Below are positions 5,556 to 7,755 of a DNA stretch of 7,755 nucleotides, piece after piece. Made by a program: the position numbers and the translations under genes. Source of the DNA: an uncultured Desulfovibrio sp. (GTDB lineage: Bacteria; Desulfobacterota; Desulfovibrionia; Desulfovibrionales; Desulfovibrionaceae). The DNA lies in contig URTO01000081.1 in NCBI GenBank assembly GCA_900550745.1, positions 1 through 7,755 on the forward strand. Direction: 5' to 3'. Each line of letters starts with the position of its first letter. The stretch's first letter is position 1. The notes under the pieces were generated by a model, which saw nothing but the letters and a program-made list of their open reading frames with translations, searched no databases and had not been told where the DNA came from.

Positions 5556-6933
5556 GCTGTTCCGCCAGCCGGAGATCCAGCACTTCCATGACCAGCTCGA
5601 AGTTGAGGTTGAGGCTGCGGGGGTCGAGGTTGGCGGAGCCGAGCAGGGTATATTCGCCGTCGATGAGCAGGAGCTTGGTGTGGGCGAAGGGCGGGGGCTG
5701 GCGGTAAATCTTCACGCCCCTGTCCGCCAGCATGGGCATCTGGTGGCGCATGGCCCAGTCCACAAGGCGGTGGTTGTTCTCATCGGGCAGGATGACGCTC
5801 ACGTCCACGCCGCGCAGGACCGCGCTTACCAGCTCGCCGTGCAGGCGGTGCGGCGGCAGGAAGTACGGGCTCATGATCCGCACGGAATGCCGCGCCGCCG
5901 AAATCTGGGCGCAGACGAGATCGAGGATGGTGTCCTCAGGCGTGCCGGGGCCGTCCATGAGGATGCGGCAGAGCGAACTCCCCTGTTTTTTCACGGGATG
6001 CACGGTAAAGTTCGCGTGCTCCCCGGTGGCGAAGCTCCAGTCCATGAGGAAGGCGATTTCAAGCTGCTGCGCGATGGGGCCGAGGCAGCGGAAATGCACG
6101 TCCTGCACCCGTGAGCGGCGCTTCAGGTTGACGAGGTGGTTCTGTGAAATGTTCATGCCGCCGGTGAAGCCGGTTTCGCCGTCGCAGATCAGAACTTTGC
6201 GGTGTGTCCGCAGGTTGATGGAAAACTGGGGCGGGATGAGGCGCGGCGGCAGGAAGTAGGCGAGCTTGACGTCCGGGCCGAGGCGCTTGCCCCAGCCCGG
6301 CCACAGGTGGAAGGAGCCCACGCCGTCCATGAGCAGGCGCACGTCGCAGCCGCGTTCGGCCGCGGCGCGCAGGGCGGCGGCGAAGCTCTTGCCCACTTCG
6401 TCGTAACCGAAAATGAAGCTCGACAGGAAGACCCGTTCCTTGGCCTCGCTGATGGCTTTGAGCATGACCGGATAGGCGGCCTCGCCGTTGTGCAGCACGG
6501 TGAGGCCGTTGCCTTCGATCATGCAGCGCCCGGTGATGCTGGAGCCGGGGTTGACGAGGTAGTGCCATGCGTGCGGGACTTCGTCCTTGTCGATGAAGCC
6601 TTCCGGCTTTTCCGTCAGCGATTTGCCGTGCAGATCCACAAGGCCGCCTATGACCTTCCGGGCGGCTTTTTCCATAAGCCGGACGGCTTGGCTGTCGATC
6701 CGGGCGATCCCGAACAGCCAGTACAGCGGCAGCCCGACCGGGGGCATAAAGAGGATGATGGCGATCCAGCCGAGGGCCGACCGGGAATCACGCTTGTGCA
6801 GCAGGGCATGGCAGGCGCTGTAGATGGCGAACCCGTGCACGATGGCCACGAGTACCAGCAGGATCACCGTATTCGGGACGAAGATCAGGCACGTCACGGC
6901 CAGCAGTGCGAGCAGGAGGGAGATGTAGAGCAT
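5440..6933 (-). CDS. cls: Cardiolipin synthase, phospholipase D superfamily
   Basis: The 497-residue membrane enzyme joins phosphatidylglycerol with a second phospholipid to make cardiolipin at the inner membrane. The N-terminus is hydrophobic (about 3-20, 22-44 and 53-75; the last includes the family-typical GLPLYWLFG). Two HKD motifs are intact: HRKVLICD with His244, Lys246 and Asp251, followed by GFTGGMNI, and HTKLLLID with His418, Lys420 and Asp425, followed by LLGSANLDPRS. The C-terminus ends in FSPYL, typical of the family, so the stop at 5440 is probably genuine and the overlap with rnr is real. ATG 6933 is chosen because MLYISLLLALL starts the membrane segment and the in-frame residues before it are low-complexity. 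No good Shine-Dalgarno is seen next to it. The exact class (ClsA-like, ClsB, ClsC) is not certain; length and membrane anchors favour ClsA-like. Confidence 0.95.
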   Translation of the reverse strand: MLYISLLLALLAVTCLIFVPNTVILLVLVAIVHGFAIYSACHALLHKRDSRSALGWIAIILFMPPVGLPLYWLFGIARIDSQAVRLMEKAARKVIGGLVDLHGKSLTEKPEGFIDKDEVPHAWHYLVNPGSSITGRCMIEGNGLTVLHNGEAAYPVMLKAISEAKERVFLSSFIFGYDEVGKSFAAALRAAAERGCDVRLLMDGVGSFHLWPGWGKRLGPDVKLAYFLPPRLIPPQFSINLRTHRKVLICDGETGFTGGMNISQNHLVNLKRRSRVQDVHFRCLGPIAQQLEIAFLMDWSFATGEHANFTVHPVKKQGSSLCRILMDGPGTPEDTILDLVCAQISAARHSVRIMSPYFLPPHRLHGELVSAVLRGVDVSVILPDENNHRLVDWAMRHQMPMLADRGVKIYRQPPPFAHTKLLLIDGEYTLLGSANLDPRSLNLNFELVMEVLDLRLAEQLSAFYDEVRSRSVSVPTTYPALPCRLRNAASWIFSPYL

Positions 6934-7213
6934 AGGTGGACGTGGAGGAGGGCCTCTCTTGGAATCTCCGGCCCCGGCCCTGCTCCGAATCTGCTGGGGG
7001 CGAGGAGATGCGGCAGGCCTTCCTGCCCTGTATGGGACGCCGGGGGGATGTTCCCGCTGAAAGGCGCGGGGATGACGGCGGAGGGAACCCTTTCCCGGAG
7101 GGGCTTTCCCCTGCTCCCCAAAAACGCCCGGCACGGGCTTTTCAGGATTCCTGCCCAAACCCTTTGGGCGGATTCCTCAGAAACACCCGGCACGGGGCCG
7201 CCCTTTCCTTATC
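6934..7213. other. Gene-free region upstream of cls, with duplicated palindromes
   Basis: I find no convincing gene; the cls frame stays open through most of this stretch, but its sequence is low-complexity. Around 7082-7120 there is a G-rich arm, small hairpins (for instance AGGGG/CCCCT) and a C-rich arm ending in CCCCAAAAA, which may be a decayed relative of the leader elements before lpxK and rnr. No clear promoter for cls is visible here. Confidence 0.45.
7122..7197. repeat. Duplicated module flanking a hairpin upstream of cls
   Basis: AAACGCCCGGCACGGG (7122-7137) recurs as AAACACCCGGCACGGG (7181-7196), 15 of 16 identical. Between them GGATTCCT occurs twice (7145-7152 and 7170-7177), bracketing a perfect hairpin, GCCCAAA-CCC-TTTGGGC (7153-7169). 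The first module can fold as GCCCG-GCA-CGGGC with a short T-run on both strands, so it could act as a weak two-way terminator or attenuator ahead of cls. Confidence 0.55.
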
Positions 7214-7216
7214 CTA

Positions 7217-7328
7217 GGGCGTGTCGTCGTTTTTTGAATATAACTATTTGAAAATCATTCAAAATATTTTTATGGCTTGAAAAATAGTTAAATAACTTCA
7301 GTCGATTATATTAGATTGGCGACACGGC
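7217..7328. mobile_element. MITE-like AT-rich element with inverted ends
   Basis: A 112-bp, strongly AT-rich block sits between GC-rich ends that are imperfect inverted repeats: GGGCGTGTCGTC (7217-7228) and GGCGACACGGC (7318-7328). It is flanked on both sides by CTA (7214-7216 and 7329-7331), in the contexts CTAG and CTAA. This fits the short YTAR-type target duplications of IS5-family elements. Internal dyads are AACTATTT/AAATAGTT (7242-7249, 7282-7289) and TTTGAA/TTCAAA (7247-7252, 7258-7263). It codes for nothing, so if mobile it needs a transposase elsewhere. It could instead be a remnant of an insertion sequence end. Confidence 0.5.
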
Positions 7329-7403
7329 CTAAGGCTGTGCCATAACAACCGGTTGATGTTTTATTTCTTAACATTCCAAGGGAACAATCAATAACATCCC
7401 CAA

Positions 7404-7566
7404 GTATGGAGCCATCAGCGGAAAAAGGGGAGAAAAAGCCCGTATTTTTCACCATACTGAGGAGATCAAACAGCCGCCTGCCATGACAGGGCCCGCCCTA
7501 AAGGGGGATGTGCCGAACTTCGTCCGCAGTACGCTTTGGAATGGGGTGCCGCTTGGGTGGGCATCC
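7404..7566 (+). repeat. Diverged dispersed repeat, right copy
   Basis: This is the counterpart of 34-207 in the same orientation: GTATGGAGCCA at 7404-7414, GGAGAAAAAG at 7429-7438, CTGAGGAGAT at 7457-7466, ATGACAGGGCC at 7483-7493, TTTGGAATG at 7535-7543 and GGGCATCC at 7559-7566. There is no gene within it. The strong hairpin of the left copy (13-60) is not kept here. Confidence 0.4.
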
Positions 7567-7584
7567 CCGCAGGCTGCAAAAAAA

Positions 7585-7726
7585 CTCCGCGTGCGGAGCT
7601 GCGCCCGTATAGGCAACGGGGGGAAGAGCAGCAATGGCGGAACCTTCCGCCGTGCGGAACGGCGGCCCGGATACGCTCCTGTGCGGCGAGCCGCGTACCG
7701 AAAAGCCTCCGCGTGCGGAACGGCGG
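7585..7726. repeat. Cluster of GC-rich palindromes with a repeated core
   Basis: Related palindromes follow each other. CTCCGC-GT-GCGGAG is at 7585-7598. GGCGGAA-CC-TTCCGCC (7636-7651) overlaps TTCCGC-CGT-GCGGAA (7645-7659). CGTGCGGAACGGCGG at 7651-7665 is repeated exactly at 7712-7726, 61 nt later. The middle one can pair with either side, giving alternative folds. They resemble short palindromic intergenic repeats of GC-rich bacteria. Confidence 0.6.
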
Positions 7727-7735
7727 ACGAAACAG

Positions 7736-7753
7736 CCCCGAACAGGGGTTTTT
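7736..7753 (+). terminator. Terminator-like hairpin at the window edge
   Basis: CCCC (7736-7739), loop GAACA, GGGG (7745-7748) and then TTTTT (7749-7753) match an intrinsic terminator in form, though the stem is only 4 bp plus possible weak pairs. No gene on the plus strand precedes it within 2 kb, so it may end a small untranslated transcript from the repeat cluster or be fortuitous. Confidence 0.35.
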
Positions 7754-7755
7754 CT

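Larger units (their letters stand above)
7329..7755. other. Gene-free right flank
   Basis: No credible coding region is seen. The only sizeable frame (minus strand, 7634-7449, 61 codons) lacks family resemblance and runs through repeats. The contents are the right copy of the dispersed repeat, GC-rich palindromes (7585-7726) and a terminator-like hairpin at the end. Confidence 0.6.

Noticed and set aside
6202..7251. 349-codon plus-strand frame opposite cls
   Set aside because: It is the antisense image of the cls frame, whose two intact HKD motifs identify the real gene. It has no ribosome-binding site or family resemblance.
7449..7634. 61-codon minus-strand frame in the right flank
   Set aside because: No clear ribosome-binding site or family resemblance, and it overlaps the dispersed repeat and a palindrome.
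7585..7726. CRISPR-like array
   Set aside because: The repeats are unequal in length and spacing, only one 15-bp core is exact and present twice, and no cas gene is nearby.

Overview
The window is GC-rich, protein-dense DNA from a Gram-negative bacterium. A lipid A kinase (LpxK) implies an outer membrane with lipopolysaccharide. High GC in the housekeeping genes, the type of cysteine-rich flavodoxin, and purine-rich hairpin repeats upstream of genes together suggest Desulfovibrio or a relative. That placement is inference from memory, not from a search. No tRNA, rRNA, CRISPR array, transposase or phage gene is visible.

Layout from left to right. Positions 1-500 hold no convincing gene, but contain a strong inverted repeat (13-60), the left copy of a diverged dispersed repeat (about 34-207), a 17-bp tandem duplication (228-261) and a G-rich hairpin element (about 385-494) just before lpxK. 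lpxK (501-1556, +) meets a cysteine-rich flavodoxin-family reductase (1553-2209, -) tail to tail, with stop codons overlapping in CTAG. The reductase is divergent from an HxlR-family redox-type regulator (2360-2749, +) across a 150-bp AT-rich promoter region. A second copy of the G-rich hairpin element (about 2903-3019) lies in the leader of rnr (RNase R, 3027-5555, +). rnr overlaps the 3' end of the convergent cardiolipin synthase gene cls (5440-6933, -) by 116 bp. Positions 6934-7755 hold no convincing gene: short duplicated palindromes, an AT-rich 112-bp MITE-like element (7217-7328), the right copy of the diverged dispersed repeat (about 7404-7566), a cluster of GC-rich palindromes and a terminator-like hairpin at the right edge.

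The genes do not form one pathway. LpxK and Cls both serve the envelope (lipid A and cardiolipin). RNase R degrades structured RNA. The reductase-HxlR pair looks like a self-contained redox-stress module, with lower GC than its neighbours, set between two housekeeping genes that each carry the same leader element. I see no convincing new multi-gene system. The points most worth a second look are the paired G-quadruplex/hairpin leaders of lpxK and rnr, the overprinted basic tail of RNase R, the MITE-like element and the diverged repeat near both window ends.
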